From Algoriphagus locisalis (GTDB taxonomy: Bacteria > Bacteroidota > Bacteroidia > Cytophagales > Cyclobacteriaceae): a DNA stretch of 64,000 nt. The notes beneath the pieces are model-generated. The model had not been told where the DNA came from. It saw only the letters and a program-made list of their open reading frames with translations, and searched no databases. The position numbers were made by a program, and so were the translations under genes. The stretch is taken from NCBI RefSeq assembly GCF_900116615.1, contig NZ_FPBF01000012.1:32867-96866 (forward strand), in the 5' to 3' direction. The first letter of the stretch is position 1. Each line of letters begins with the position of its first letter. This document shows positions 42,955-53,020 of this stretch, piece after piece.

Positions 42955-44160
42955 ATGAATAATAACCTAAGCTACTTCCCTCCCATCAATCCCAAAAAGG
43001 CCTCAACAAAACAGGATGAAAAGTGGGATGAATCAATAGCCTTATTTAACAATAGACAATATGAATTAGTCCTCCCAACACTTTTGGACTACATAGACAG
43101 CAATCTGAGAACGAAGAGAAAGGGAAAAACCTATGAAATAGCGCATGGATCTGTGGTGCTGTTCATTTCCCAAACGGAGACAGAACTAATCATCAAATGC
43201 CCCTTTTTAACTATAGAGGATTCCAAGAAAGTACCCTTGATGAGGCGTTTGGCAGAGTTGCGGATGTACCCCCTCAATTTGGCCAACTTGACACTGGAGG
43301 GAGATCGGGTCTTTTTCACTTTTTCTTGTCCTATCCAGCTATGTGAGCCTTATAAAATTTATGGCGTTTTACGCGAAATCTGTTTGTACGCCGACAGCTT
43401 TGACGATGAATTAATTGAAAAATTCGGTGCAGCCCACCTTCAGGAACCAGCCGTCTCTCCTTTCCCGGATAATTTGAAAGAACAGGCTTATGGCAATTGT
43501 CAGGCAATTCTTTCAGAAGGCCTAGAGCGATTTAACTATTACATGGAAAAGCGACAGGCAAACAATGCTTGGTACACGCTGAGCATCACTTTTAAAAAGC
43601 TGGAGTTTTACTCCGAACCTCAGGGCTATTTCAGAACTCTTATCGAAAAAGCGGTGGATGGAATCCAGGATCGAAGAATGCAGTTTCAAACAAGGCTACA
43701 GACCGGGAAATCAAGTCTTGAAGTGTTAAAAAACCATCCCAAGGAAAAGTTTCTTTCCGATCTCTATCAAGTAGAAACGTTCGTCCCTCACAAATACAGC
43801 GGCAAAAAAGAGAATATCAGAGAAAATTGGGAGGACAGTTACTATGAGGCAAAGGAGCAAATCTCCAACCGCCAGTTTGAAGATGCCTGCAACCTCATGC
43901 AGTCCTGTTTTTACAGTCTATTCTATTACAATCTGGTAAATGAATCCACCAGTAAACCCATCACGGATGCTTTGGCACAAGCAAGTCAAATGGAATGGAA
44001 TCTTGCAGCTCCAATCTTGATGAACGGGATGGAATCCATCATGGAAGATTCACTTTTCGGCCAGGAATTCGGCATGGACCTATCCAAAATCATGGGGGCT
44101 CAAATGCAGGAATCCATGGCAGCAATTCAACAGATGATGGCAAACTTTAAGACTTATTGA
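42955..44160 (+). CDS. YbjN-like domain protein of unknown function
   Basis: 401 residues, started at ATG 42955. There is no signal peptide, so it is probably cytosolic. About residues 60-160 look like a YbjN/type III chaperone-like fold, with LNLANLTLEGDRVFFTFSCP and a following helix ending in YADSFDDELIEKFG. The second half is helical (a GYFRTLIEKAVDGIQDR stretch and many aromatic residues). It ends 2 nt before a trypsin-like protease gene whose own tail also looks YbjN-like, so the two proteins may act together. Confidence 0.65.
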   Translation: MNNNLSYFPPINPKKASTKQDEKWDESIALFNNRQYELVLPTLLDYIDSNLRTKRKGKTYEIAHGSVVLFISQTETELIIKCPFLTIEDSKKVPLMRRLAELRMYPLNLANLTLEGDRVFFTFSCPIQLCEPYKIYGVLREICLYADSFDDELIEKFGAAHLQEPAVSPFPDNLKEQAYGNCQAILSEGLERFNYYMEKRQANNAWYTLSITFKKLEFYSEPQGYFRTLIEKAVDGIQDRRMQFQTRLQTGKSSLEVLKNHPKEKFLSDLYQVETFVPHKYSGKKENIRENWEDSYYEAKEQISNRQFEDACNLMQSCFYSLFYYNLVNESTSKPITDALAQASQMEWNLAAPILMNGMESIMEDSLFGQEFGMDLSKIMGAQMQESMAAIQQMMANFKTY

Positions 44161-44162
44161 AA

Positions 44163-45248
44163 ATGAACACCATACAAAATTTAGAAAATTCAGTATATAA
44201 AATAAATACCGCCTTTGGCTCAGGAACTGGTTTTTACAGCGCTCAAGACAAGGTGATTATCACCAATTTCCATGTGGTTTCAGGAAGTTTATCTGTCAGT
44301 ATTGAAGATGGGTTAAAAAACAGGTATTTAGCAAAAATCATCTACGCAAACCCCGGTAAGGACATTGCTTTTTTAAAAGTAGAAAGTCTTCCCATCCCTA
44401 TACAAACAGTCAATACCAATCATGCCACTGCGGTTTCTACCAGGGACAAACTCTTGGTATTGGGATTCCCCTATGGCATGCCTTTTACAGTGACTGAAGG
44501 GACTGTTTCCAATCCCAAACAAGCCATCGGCAGTAGTGATTACATTCAGACAGATGCAGCCATCAACCCCGGAAATAGCGGCGGGCCAGTGATCAATGAA
44601 AAAGGTGAATTGCTTGGAATCGTTACCGCTAAATTCTCTGATGCTGACAATATGGGCTTTGCGATTCCAATAGAAACAATCCGCGAAGAGTTTGATATCA
44701 TTGACCAACTATTAGACGAGCTCACCATCGGCTGTCCTTCATGCAATTCCCTGATTCAGGAAAAAACATCCTATTGTCCTAACTGTGGAAATGATATTGA
44801 AGAGAGTCTGTTCCAAGAAAGCCTTCCCTCCGATTTCAGTGTGAAAGTTGAAAAAGCGATTCAAACTCTGGGGATTGATCCGGTTTTGGCCAGGACAGGC
44901 AGCGAATACTGGAAATTCCACTTAGGAAGTGCTGAAATAAGAATGTTCGTCTATGACAACAATTACCTGTTTGCCACCTCTCCTCTGAATGAGCTCCCAA
45001 GGAAAAACCTGGCTGAAATTTACGAATACATTATGCGAACGGATACCGGAGAACACCGTTTGTCCATCTCTGACAATCAGGTTTTCCTTTCCTATCGGAT
45101 TCATATCAGCGATCTGTATTCCGAATACGAGGATCATGTCATTAAAAATCTGGCCCATTTGGCTGAAAAAGCAGATGAACTGGACAATAGATTCGTGGGT
45201 GATTTTGGAGCGAACATGTCAAAATTCAGCAAACAACATGACACCTAA
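44163..45248 (+). CDS. Trypsin-like (S1C) serine protease with zinc ribbon and YbjN-like tail, apparently cytosolic
   Basis: 361 residues from the ATG at 44163. The S1C core covers 1-185 with all three catalytic residues: His37 (TNFHVVS), Asp67 (GKDIAFLKV) and Ser139 (NPGNSGGP). A zinc ribbon follows with Cys191, 194, 205 and 208 (CPSC...CPNC). The rest (about 220-361) resembles a YbjN-type fold, with LPRKNLAEIYEYIMR. There is no signal peptide and no PDZ domain, unlike HtrA/DegP; this is unusual since most such proteases work outside the cytoplasm. It overlaps the next gene by 11 nt. Confidence 0.85.
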   Translation: MNTIQNLENSVYKINTAFGSGTGFYSAQDKVIITNFHVVSGSLSVSIEDGLKNRYLAKIIYANPGKDIAFLKVESLPIPIQTVNTNHATAVSTRDKLLVLGFPYGMPFTVTEGTVSNPKQAIGSSDYIQTDAAINPGNSGGPVINEKGELLGIVTAKFSDADNMGFAIPIETIREEFDIIDQLLDELTIGCPSCNSLIQEKTSYCPNCGNDIEESLFQESLPSDFSVKVEKAIQTLGIDPVLARTGSEYWKFHLGSAEIRMFVYDNNYLFATSPLNELPRKNLAEIYEYIMRTDTGEHRLSISDNQVFLSYRIHISDLYSEYEDHVIKNLAHLAEKADELDNRFVGDFGANMSKFSKQHDT

Positions 45249-46293
45249 GGCTCCTATACTATTGCTTAGTTTTCTGGTTTTATCCAGCTCTTGTATTTCG
45301 GTTAAAGCAACTGAGGAAGAATCCAAAATATTCAACTACCTCAACCAGATCGAGTATCCTTTTACTGAATTCAAAAATGAAAACCGGAACTCTTCCATTT
45401 CCGATTTTTTGAAGGAGGATGAAATCTTGGTCTTCAAGAATTGGAAAAACTCTCTGGGAGCTCCTGAGCGCTTGCTTCAATCGGAATGCATCGGCTGTCC
45501 CGATCATTCCAGCGATCTTAAACCGGTCTATAAAGTCCATAATGGAAAGTTCATCCACTTTGGTCTGGGGAGTAGTCAGGGCATTCAAAACCTGGTTTTC
45601 AGAAAAAACGGAGCTTATACCAATCAATTCTACCTCTATGAAGGGGCTTCCCAACAAGAACTGCAGCAGGAATCGAAGAAAAAAAACAGAAATGAGTTTG
45701 AGGTAATTGCAGGTGTTTATCCAATTGAAATCGGCAGAAAGAAATTGTACCAGGAACTCTATGAGGACAATCCTTTGGAGGCAGGCGAAAATTGGTACTC
45801 CAGTCCCTACCCTACCCAAATCCTATTTGAAAGAAGTTTTCTGGAAAAAAGAGAGGATTTGGGCTTTAGGTTTCAGGGGGGGCTGTATAGTATTCAGGGC
45901 CAGAGTGACTCTGGTGAATTCAGGATTTACAATTTTGTAGAACCCATTTATTACGCCAACGCCATGGATACTGATGCGGTATCCCATTCTTCCATCACAG
46001 ATGCTTTCTACGCCGATGCCTCATTTTTCCTGTTGAATTTAGAGTCAGACATGAATGTTTCGATTCAAATCAAATCGAATACTCCGGGAAAAGATTATAA
46101 ATTTTCAGTACTTAAAAACCAAGAATTTCTTACTATCAACGAATACCTGAAAAATAACGCAGGTTTCTATGACCAATACCGGAATGAGCTAAAGGAAGGG
46201 GCTTATCTTATCAGGATCCTCCATGAGGATTCAGATTATGCTGAAAAACCGCTGTACACAATTCATATAGATAAAACCTCTGTGGATCAATAG
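45238..46293 (+). CDS. Lipoprotein of unknown function
   Basis: 351 residues, started at the ATG at 45238 because the lipoprotein signal begins there (MTPKAPILLLSFLVLSSSC, Cys 19). An ORF reaching further upstream lies within the protease gene and is not used. The mature part is rich in aromatic residues and ends YAEKPLYTIHIDKTS. Two cysteines are close together in SECIGCPDHS, possibly a metal or disulphide site. No family recognised. Confidence 0.7.
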   Translation: MTPKAPILLLSFLVLSSSCISVKATEEESKIFNYLNQIEYPFTEFKNENRNSSISDFLKEDEILVFKNWKNSLGAPERLLQSECIGCPDHSSDLKPVYKVHNGKFIHFGLGSSQGIQNLVFRKNGAYTNQFYLYEGASQQELQQESKKKNRNEFEVIAGVYPIEIGRKKLYQELYEDNPLEAGENWYSSPYPTQILFERSFLEKREDLGFRFQGGLYSIQGQSDSGEFRIYNFVEPIYYANAMDTDAVSHSSITDAFYADASFFLLNLESDMNVSIQIKSNTPGKDYKFSVLKNQEFLTINEYLKNNAGFYDQYRNELKEGAYLIRILHEDSDYAEKPLYTIHIDKTSVDQ

Positions 46294-46332
46294 GAAACAG
46301 GGATCAATTAAAAAAATATAAAGACCAAACTT

Positions 46333-47823
46333 GTGTTCATACTGATTATAGTCATCCTGATTATTCTATTAATTCTTATGCTTTTACTGGGCATTAGGTT
46401 ATTCAAATGGACCTTAAAAAGTGAAAAGAGAATTCAGGGATTGCTAATCATTTTGACAGTCAGTGCAATTGGAATAGGCATCCATCACTTCTTTTTTAAA
46501 AACATGCAGTTTATCCAGTCAGAGGTTTACCCCAATCTGTACCTGGTTAACTATCCTGACAAGGATTACTCGGTAGTGGAAGAAGCCATCAAAGAAAAAA
46601 TAAAGGAACATCTGAGTTCGGAATATAAAACGGGTAAACCACTTTCTTATACCGGAGAAAAAGCAATCTACTTTTATAAGTTGGGGGGAATGAGCTTTGG
46701 CTTTTTAGGTGAGGCCGGAACCGGTTATTTTATAGATCATGAAGAGGATTTAGGCGGTTTTGTCAGTGAAGAATTGGGCATGTACAGAGACTATCGCCTG
46801 GCCGAATTTTACTATGAACCCTGTTCCCGGGACAACTCCTTAGTCTGTGGTGAAATCAACTTTTTCAGAGAGGGAGAACATGTCAAGGTGGATAGGCTGG
46901 AAGATCTATATTCTGTTCATAAAGAGCCCCAGAACCTTTCGGATTCAACCCAAAAAACGAATTACTCCATCAAATTACCTTTTCACGGTGTACTGGATAC
47001 AGAAGCTTTAGCAAAGTATTATCCTGAAATTTTAAACGAATTTGATTCCATTGGAAATTTCTTTGCGCAAAGGATTCCCCTCTCCAATGACAGAGCCTGC
47101 ATCCTGAGCCTTTTGCGACGTACAGATTCCTATACCGATTATTTTCTATACACCCATGACCAAGACTTCGAGGCCATTGACTCCTTTTATGTGGGGAAAG
47201 CCATGGATTTTGACCATGGAAAAAGTGTAACCATTGCGTATGAGATCAACACAGATTCCTCTATTTCATTTCACAAAGTACTATGGGGGCCAGTCCTTCA
47301 AAACAAGGAAGAAACCATTGATACCCTGAGCCATGAAACAATCCTATTCAGGGTAAATCAAAGCGGAAAGCTAGAATATACCATTTCAAAAAATCCAAGA
47401 TTTTATGCTTTGGAGGTTTATAGCAGATCTTCTAATACTGAAAAAATCAATCTAAGTGATAAGGCCGATGGCAAAATCATTCAAGTGCTCGATTCAACAG
47501 AAGACGGCTTTCTCATCAGCATAATTAGTGAAGATAACGGTTGGTTTCGAGTTTTAACTATAAAGGACTTAGATGGAAATGAACAGAAAATCCAAAATGG
47601 TTTTGCCTGGATAGACCATTCTGATATTGGAATCCGGGCCAATCGGGTTGCCACAGTCCTAGACAACCCAAAAACAGGAAAGCAGGTTGGCCGGGTGCCC
47701 ATGGATGCCGAATTAAACCTGATCGATATCTGGCAGGATTGGGTTAAAATAGAATTCCAGGGCTTAACTGGATGGGTAGATTCTCAATATCTCTGTGGAA
47801 ACCCAGTCACCACCTGTCCCTAA
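46333..47823 (+). CDS. Membrane protein with C-terminal SH3-like domain
   Basis: 496 residues from a GTG start, since no in-frame ATG precedes the first helix. Two hydrophobic helices lie at about 2-25 and 36-56. The large middle part (60-430) is of unknown type. The tail (about 432-492, NRVATVLDNPKTGKQVGRVP ... DWVKIEFQGLTGWVDSQYL) is a bacterial SH3 domain, usually cell-wall or peptide binding. It is likely exposed to the periplasm. Confidence 0.72.
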   Translation: MFILIIVILIILLILMLLLGIRLFKWTLKSEKRIQGLLIILTVSAIGIGIHHFFFKNMQFIQSEVYPNLYLVNYPDKDYSVVEEAIKEKIKEHLSSEYKTGKPLSYTGEKAIYFYKLGGMSFGFLGEAGTGYFIDHEEDLGGFVSEELGMYRDYRLAEFYYEPCSRDNSLVCGEINFFREGEHVKVDRLEDLYSVHKEPQNLSDSTQKTNYSIKLPFHGVLDTEALAKYYPEILNEFDSIGNFFAQRIPLSNDRACILSLLRRTDSYTDYFLYTHDQDFEAIDSFYVGKAMDFDHGKSVTIAYEINTDSSISFHKVLWGPVLQNKEETIDTLSHETILFRVNQSGKLEYTISKNPRFYALEVYSRSSNTEKINLSDKADGKIIQVLDSTEDGFLISIISEDNGWFRVLTIKDLDGNEQKIQNGFAWIDHSDIGIRANRVATVLDNPKTGKQVGRVPMDAELNLIDIWQDWVKIEFQGLTGWVDSQYLCGNPVTTCP

Positions 47824-47834
47824 ACCATAGCCTT

Positions 47835-49019
47835 ATGAAGAAATTTAAAAACATAAGATACTGGTTAGTGATTGCCTGTTTATTGATTACACTAAGCTGC
47901 AAGAAGGATAATGTCAATGAAAATAGAGTCATTGAATCATCTAGAAATGGATCTGAAACGAAGAGTCAAAAGAATTCAGAAAATCAAGGTATTTCCGATC
48001 TGTCCAAGATCCCAATATCAAATCAGACTTTGGATATTGAAAAGCTTAAAGAAGCTTACACAAGTAATAACGAAGCTCAGTTTCTAGAACAATTTCCGGC
48101 AAACTTCCAGCTATTCATGGCCTATTTCGGATGGGATTCTGATAGTAACCAAGCCAACCCACTATACGAAGAAAGCAATGAATACATTGTGTACTTCTTT
48201 GATTTACTGTCCCAGTCCAAGCACAGAGACTTCAAATCAAAATTAGTGGGAATAGCTACGAATGGGGTCTGGCAAGAAGATGCGGTGAATTACTTTCAGA
48301 ATTCTGCATTAGAATATATCAAGCGCAATAATAGCTATCGTCTCATTGATGAATTATCATCTGAGCAGGCCAAATCAGTTCTTTTTTTCCTCTTCGATGG
48401 ACCTCATCCCCAGTATGACGCTGATTTTTCCTCGCATCTCAGTCCTGCAAAAAAAGAAATACTGGAAGAGCTATTCTCAACCGGATTCTATGATAACAAT
48501 GAAAATCCAGACCCTATAGACTACGAAGAACCCAAAAGCTATGAGTTAGCTGATTTTGAGAATAGGGAACATTACTTCATCAGAGACATCGATTTAAATC
48601 AAGACCACATTTTGGATAAAATAGTAAGTGCAGATCCTTATCAAGGTGATGAACTTTATCTCTTTTTAAAAAATGGTGATGCGTATGAGTTTGCCCTTAA
48701 AACCATCAATTTTTCAGAGGATGGAGGCTATCAGATTGTTGATATCCAACCAGAGCAAGGCGGTTTTGTAATTAAAACAGCATTTCCTGATAGAGGAATT
48801 TTGGAAGCCTATCATCACATAAGCTTTGAAGACAATAGTTGGGTTTTGACCCATACAGTTTACAGAATCCAAAGTAGTAATCAAAAAGATGCTTTTCTCT
48901 ATGTATGTGATGTAAAAAAAGGATTAAACCTCAAGGACAGGCATTTTATTGAACAGCTCAAAGAGATGCCAGAGGAAGCTGAAAGAGAAACCCTTTGTAC
49001 CAAAGAAAAAATAAATTAA
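47835..49019 (+). CDS. Lipoprotein with a calcium-binding-type DxNxD motif
   Basis: 394 residues, started at ATG 47835 where the signal begins; lipobox LLITLSC (Cys about 19). After a helical middle, residues about 245-310 contain DIDLNQDHILDKIVSADP, the D-x-N-x-D loop of FG-GAP/VCBS-type repeats. Two downstream strand stretches resemble those in the secreted protein at 52276, which has a similar DLNGDGLADV loop, so the two may be related. Function unknown. Confidence 0.68.
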   Translation: MKKFKNIRYWLVIACLLITLSCKKDNVNENRVIESSRNGSETKSQKNSENQGISDLSKIPISNQTLDIEKLKEAYTSNNEAQFLEQFPANFQLFMAYFGWDSDSNQANPLYEESNEYIVYFFDLLSQSKHRDFKSKLVGIATNGVWQEDAVNYFQNSALEYIKRNNSYRLIDELSSEQAKSVLFFLFDGPHPQYDADFSSHLSPAKKEILEELFSTGFYDNNENPDPIDYEEPKSYELADFENREHYFIRDIDLNQDHILDKIVSADPYQGDELYLFLKNGDAYEFALKTINFSEDGGYQIVDIQPEQGGFVIKTAFPDRGILEAYHHISFEDNSWVLTHTVYRIQSSNQKDAFLYVCDVKKGLNLKDRHFIEQLKEMPEEAERETLCTKEKIN

Positions 49020-49029
49020 GGCAATAAGG

Positions 49030-49371
49030 ATGCGCTTCTTGAAACTCATATTGACCTACTTCATTTGGACGATCCTATCCCTGCTTTTGGGCATTGGATA
49101 TATGAGGCTCGTTTTGGGGCCAAATGATGTCTCCGAAGAAGGCATGTGGTATCTTTTGCATTTGTTTTATGACATGGGATTGTTCCATGTTGGGGTTTGG
49201 ATAGGTGTGGCTATCGCCTCCTGTTTTATCCTTTTGGATGTCTTTTTTCTCCGGAAAAAACTGAAAAACAACCCCAAAAAAACAACCATACAGCTGCTCA
49301 CCTTATTGGCGATTACTGTAATAGTAGCTAGTGTTCATTATATCCTCGAAAAAGTAATCGATGTCATCTAA
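49030..49371 (+). CDS. Small integral membrane protein
   Basis: 113 residues with three hydrophobic helices at about 5-25, 50-72 and 90-110. No family recognised. It starts 10 nt after the previous gene and ends 10 nt before the next lipoprotein gene. Confidence 0.68.
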   Translation: MRFLKLILTYFIWTILSLLLGIGYMRLVLGPNDVSEEGMWYLLHLFYDMGLFHVGVWIGVAIASCFILLDVFFLRKKLKNNPKKTTIQLLTLLAITVIVASVHYILEKVIDVI

Positions 49372-49381
49372 CAGAAGAATA

Positions 49382-50392
49382 ATGAAATACCAGCTGATCC
49401 TATTTTTACTCACTCTTTCTGCCTGTCCCCACAGAGGCGATTTGAAAACCGCGGGTGAACCTGAAATCACTGAAAGGGAAACACGCGATACTTTAGAAAC
49501 CAAACAAGGTCAAAATCAACTTGACAGCACAATCCTTCCGTACGATCCCAAACCTTTTGCCAAAATCCAGACCGACACCATTGAATTTATAGACTACAAC
49601 GATGACTTTGATTATCGGAATCTAATTGGGCAAAAAAACGGGAAAAATCTATCATTCGTTTACCATTGGGACTGGACAGAAAATCAGGAATACAATTTCA
49701 GACCGGGAGATCTGATCCTTATTGAATGGAAAATGGACAGCATCCGCATGGCCGGAGACGAGGAAGTTGTGAATGTGGTGCAACGGGTGCTGGATGCAAA
49801 AAAGATAAGCTCCGGAAACCTACCTATTCAATTTTTAACCCGAGAGGATCGCTATGATGAATCGGTCAAGGCCATTGTCAGTACAATGGTCATCAACCAA
49901 TCCTACCTTCATAACATCAGCCCACCAGAAAGAGCGGCTTTGGGCTACATCGCCTTTGATATCGGAAACGAATGTGAATGGGGCTATGATTCAGAAGGAA
50001 ACCGAGCTCTCTTCTGCCAAATTGTAACTGCCCTGAATTTGGATTATCAGTGTTCGGATACCCAACTGGCCTTTTTAAGAACCTGGTTTTCCAAAGACAG
50101 CGTGGCGTTTGGTAAACTTAAAAGCTGCCCTACAATTCCCAATTCGGCAACCATCCAAAGCTCTTTTGATGAGATTCTAATTCAAAAGGATGAATCCAAT
50201 AATACAATAACTGTCCAATCTAAAATTACCGGAATAAACATGCGGGAATCAAAATCCTGGTCATGGTCACAGGCTGACTTGTTTGAATTTGGCAAAGATC
50301 ATATCATGCTAGTCGATTCCAAAAAAACAGATTTAACTGAACATGAAATCGACCTGAATCCTGATCATGATGCCAATAATGACCTTAGATAA
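49382..50392 (+). CDS. Lipoprotein of unknown function
   Basis: 336 residues from the ATG at 49382, where the signal begins; lipobox LTLSAC (Cys about 15). Acidic and tryptophan-rich in the mature part (FVYHWDWTENQEYNF, SWSWSQADLF) and with an IGNECEWGYDSEGNRALFC section that could be a disulphide loop. No family recognised. It is followed after 15 nt by another lipoprotein. Confidence 0.7.
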   Translation: MKYQLILFLLTLSACPHRGDLKTAGEPEITERETRDTLETKQGQNQLDSTILPYDPKPFAKIQTDTIEFIDYNDDFDYRNLIGQKNGKNLSFVYHWDWTENQEYNFRPGDLILIEWKMDSIRMAGDEEVVNVVQRVLDAKKISSGNLPIQFLTREDRYDESVKAIVSTMVINQSYLHNISPPERAALGYIAFDIGNECEWGYDSEGNRALFCQIVTALNLDYQCSDTQLAFLRTWFSKDSVAFGKLKSCPTIPNSATIQSSFDEILIQKDESNNTITVQSKITGINMRESKSWSWSQADLFEFGKDHIMLVDSKKTDLTEHEIDLNPDHDANNDLR

Positions 50393-50407
50393 AGCGGTAT
50401 ACTCCTT

Positions 50408-52279
50408 ATGAAAACATCCTACTTCGCCTTGTTTTTAATCATCCTTTCCTGCGGTTCCGGCACCCAAAAGGACAAAAGCACTACAGGAGCCATAGAACTA
50501 ATTGACAGAGCCAAGGAGACTATTTCCTCAGGTGTAGCAACCGGTTTTCTTGAAACGATTAATTCTTCCAAAACCAAAAAGCTACCTCAACTAGAGCGAA
50601 CCAACTTTGACAGTTTCGTCGATGAAAGCGAGTATGCCCAGATAGATGTCAAGGCTTTGAAATTAGGCCAGGTTTATCCTGAAAGAAATTTTGAAGACCC
50701 CAATGTCAGGGCCATCGACATGTACACCCTCCCGATTCGGGATGATTTTCATTCAGTGGTAGTCACAGTTTTAAAAAGTGAGCATGAAATGGAAAGCATT
50801 CTCATCAACTACACTACTGAGGGGGATATCATTGACCATGAACTGGTGTCCTATGATGAAATCGCCGAAAGCATGTCTCAGGTAGTCTCCCGAATCAGTG
50901 AAAACAGGCTCACGGTCAACAAAATATTTTGGGGCAATACCAAAGAAGTCGAGCAAATCGAATATGAAATCCGATGGGATGGCACTATCGAAAAAGTAAA
51001 TACCATAAGCCTAAACAAATTCTTTACAGATTTTAATCTGATCGATGATGTTTTAACCGGACTTGAATTGGATTGGGTACAGACAAAAACCACTATGATC
51101 AAGACAAAGGTATTCCCTGATAATCCGAATGAAGTCTTCCTGATCATCCCGGAAGTAGTCGATGAAGGAGAACAGTTTTTCGAGCTCAACAGCCATATTT
51201 TAATTGCCGATAAGCCCACAGGAAAAATTACCCACAATTTTTTCGAAAGTAATCAAACCAACCAATGGGTCTCCGATGCCATTGAATTGCGGAACATCAC
51301 CATCGACACCGCGCAGTATCCCCTTGCTGAGGAAACAAAAGCTTATGGAATACAGGTCGAGTATTTAGGGATGTCCAGGGTAAACCCCTATTCTAACCAA
51401 ACGTGGTCCCTGTTCATAAAATCAGGAGATAAACTTAAAAAAATTCTTTCCAATTACTCCATCAAAGATTTCAGAGGAGAATGGGATGGTGATTGTAATG
51501 GTGAATTTGTCAGCGAGGAAAAAATAGTATTTCCAGGAACCCATAAAACCAAGGGCTACTTTGACTTTTTGGTCAACAAAAAAATCACAGAATCGAAGGA
51601 TTACAAAAATGAGGATGAGGAGTGCCAAACGGAAAATTCATACCAGTTCAACAACTCAATTCTGAAGTTTAATGGCACAAAGTATAACGAAGTGAAGGAT
51701 GGACTTGAAACAAAATCTTATTCACAAATCCATCCCAAGAAGCTGACAAACTTCCAAATCGAACAATTCGAGGTAGAACAGGCCTATGAATTAAATGGGC
51801 AAAAAATCATAACAGGCAATTACAAACCTGAAAAGGGAAGCCACTATACATCAAGTACTGAATCCCAATTTGATTGGGGCGATAGGTTACTTATGCTGGA
51901 CTCGGAAAATGACGTAGTCTTTCAGTCACTTGGCTTTGGGGATTTGTATCTCTTTGAGCCCCATTTTTATCAAGCCAAAGCCTCAAATAAAATCATTATC
52001 ATTTGCCAAAAAGCCTTTGAATATCCTTTCGGTGGGGAAGTTTTTATCCTTGAAGAAAGCAGCATAAAACACATAGGAACCCTAGCTATAGAAGGGAATG
52101 AGGAAGGAAAATACCTGACTGAGAGGTTAGATATCCAGGAGATCGACAATAGCCTTGTTTTCTCCCTAAAATCTGACCAATTGACTTTGAAACCCGGTGA
52201 GGAATCCAGCACCCAGGTCAGCAATGCCATCTACGTTTATCAAGGCGATCAATTGATTTTAAAGACAAATACCCCATGA
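50408..52279 (+). CDS. Large lipoprotein of unknown function
   Basis: 623 residues. Lipobox LFLIILSC (Cys about 15) then GSGTQKDKS. The mature protein is beta-rich throughout, with no recognisable domain; several segments of the type NPNEVFLIIPEVVDEGEQFF suggest repeated sandwich or propeller-like sheets. A single pair of cysteines (DGDCNGE and EECQT) could bond. It overlaps the next gene by 4 nt (ATGA). Confidence 0.7.
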   Translation: MKTSYFALFLIILSCGSGTQKDKSTTGAIELIDRAKETISSGVATGFLETINSSKTKKLPQLERTNFDSFVDESEYAQIDVKALKLGQVYPERNFEDPNVRAIDMYTLPIRDDFHSVVVTVLKSEHEMESILINYTTEGDIIDHELVSYDEIAESMSQVVSRISENRLTVNKIFWGNTKEVEQIEYEIRWDGTIEKVNTISLNKFFTDFNLIDDVLTGLELDWVQTKTTMIKTKVFPDNPNEVFLIIPEVVDEGEQFFELNSHILIADKPTGKITHNFFESNQTNQWVSDAIELRNITIDTAQYPLAEETKAYGIQVEYLGMSRVNPYSNQTWSLFIKSGDKLKKILSNYSIKDFRGEWDGDCNGEFVSEEKIVFPGTHKTKGYFDFLVNKKITESKDYKNEDEECQTENSYQFNNSILKFNGTKYNEVKDGLETKSYSQIHPKKLTNFQIEQFEVEQAYELNGQKIITGNYKPEKGSHYTSSTESQFDWGDRLLMLDSENDVVFQSLGFGDLYLFEPHFYQAKASNKIIIICQKAFEYPFGGEVFILEESSIKHIGTLAIEGNEEGKYLTERLDIQEIDNSLVFSLKSDQLTLKPGEESSTQVSNAIYVYQGDQLILKTNTP

Positions 52280-53001
52280 CTTATCTAAAGACGCACATTT
52301 TAGGGATGTTTCTCCTAGCCCATGGACTCTATGCACAAAGCGAATCCAACTATCCCGAATTGGCTGCAAAAGGGGGAAGTATAGAAGAAGTAATTCCAAT
52401 TGGTTGGCAACTATTATCCGAAGCCAGAGGAGATCTGAATGGGGATGGACTTGCAGATGTAGCGTTTGCAATTCAAAGCCCTACCAAAGAGACAATTGAG
52501 TACAATGATGGCTTTGAGAGTGACACCGTCCACACTAATCCAAGAGTTTTAGGAATATACTTTGGAAAAAGGAATGGAAAACTTAATAAAGTATTGCAAT
52601 CCAATACCTTCATCATCAATCGGAGCACCCCTGCAATGGATGAACCTTTTAAAGGACTGCAGATTCTTCCAAATGGTCAACTCCAATTAAACTTTTACAT
52701 CTGGGAATGCAGGGAATGTACATCATGGTCCTCTCATGAATATCGATTTAAATACCAAAACAAAGCATTCGAATTGGTCAGCTATAGGGAGAGTACTACC
52801 CAAAGAATATCCGGGGATGAAACATCCTATCAGGTCGATTTTCAAAAGGGTACTGTGACCATCTTCAGCTCTGAAAGCGACGAGGAAACCAACGAACAAA
52901 CATCTGACAAGCAAATCATAAAATTTGAATTGCCGCAATTACAATCCATCAAATCATTAAAAGAGCCCTTTCAATGGCTATTTCAGAATCTACACATTTG
53001 A
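52276..53001 (+). CDS. Secreted protein with an FG-GAP-type calcium loop
   Basis: 241 residues. Signal peptide ends at LYAQS (about residue 21). The stretch RGDLNGDGLADVAFAIQ is a DxNxDGxxD calcium-binding loop typical of FG-GAP/VCBS repeats, present once. The middle has the CRECTSW pair of cysteines. A similar layout is found in the lipoprotein at 47835. Function unknown. Confidence 0.7.
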   Translation: MTYLKTHILGMFLLAHGLYAQSESNYPELAAKGGSIEEVIPIGWQLLSEARGDLNGDGLADVAFAIQSPTKETIEYNDGFESDTVHTNPRVLGIYFGKRNGKLNKVLQSNTFIINRSTPAMDEPFKGLQILPNGQLQLNFYIWECRECTSWSSHEYRFKYQNKAFELVSYRESTTQRISGDETSYQVDFQKGTVTIFSSESDEETNEQTSDKQIIKFELPQLQSIKSLKEPFQWLFQNLHI

Positions 53002-53020
53002 CCATTAAACTAATTAAGAT

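Noticed and set aside
45280..45819. Minus-strand open frame of 179 codons
   Set aside because: Lies wholly antisense to the lipoprotein gene at 45238-46293, has no signal peptide, motif or initiation context and a composition expected of a shadow frame.
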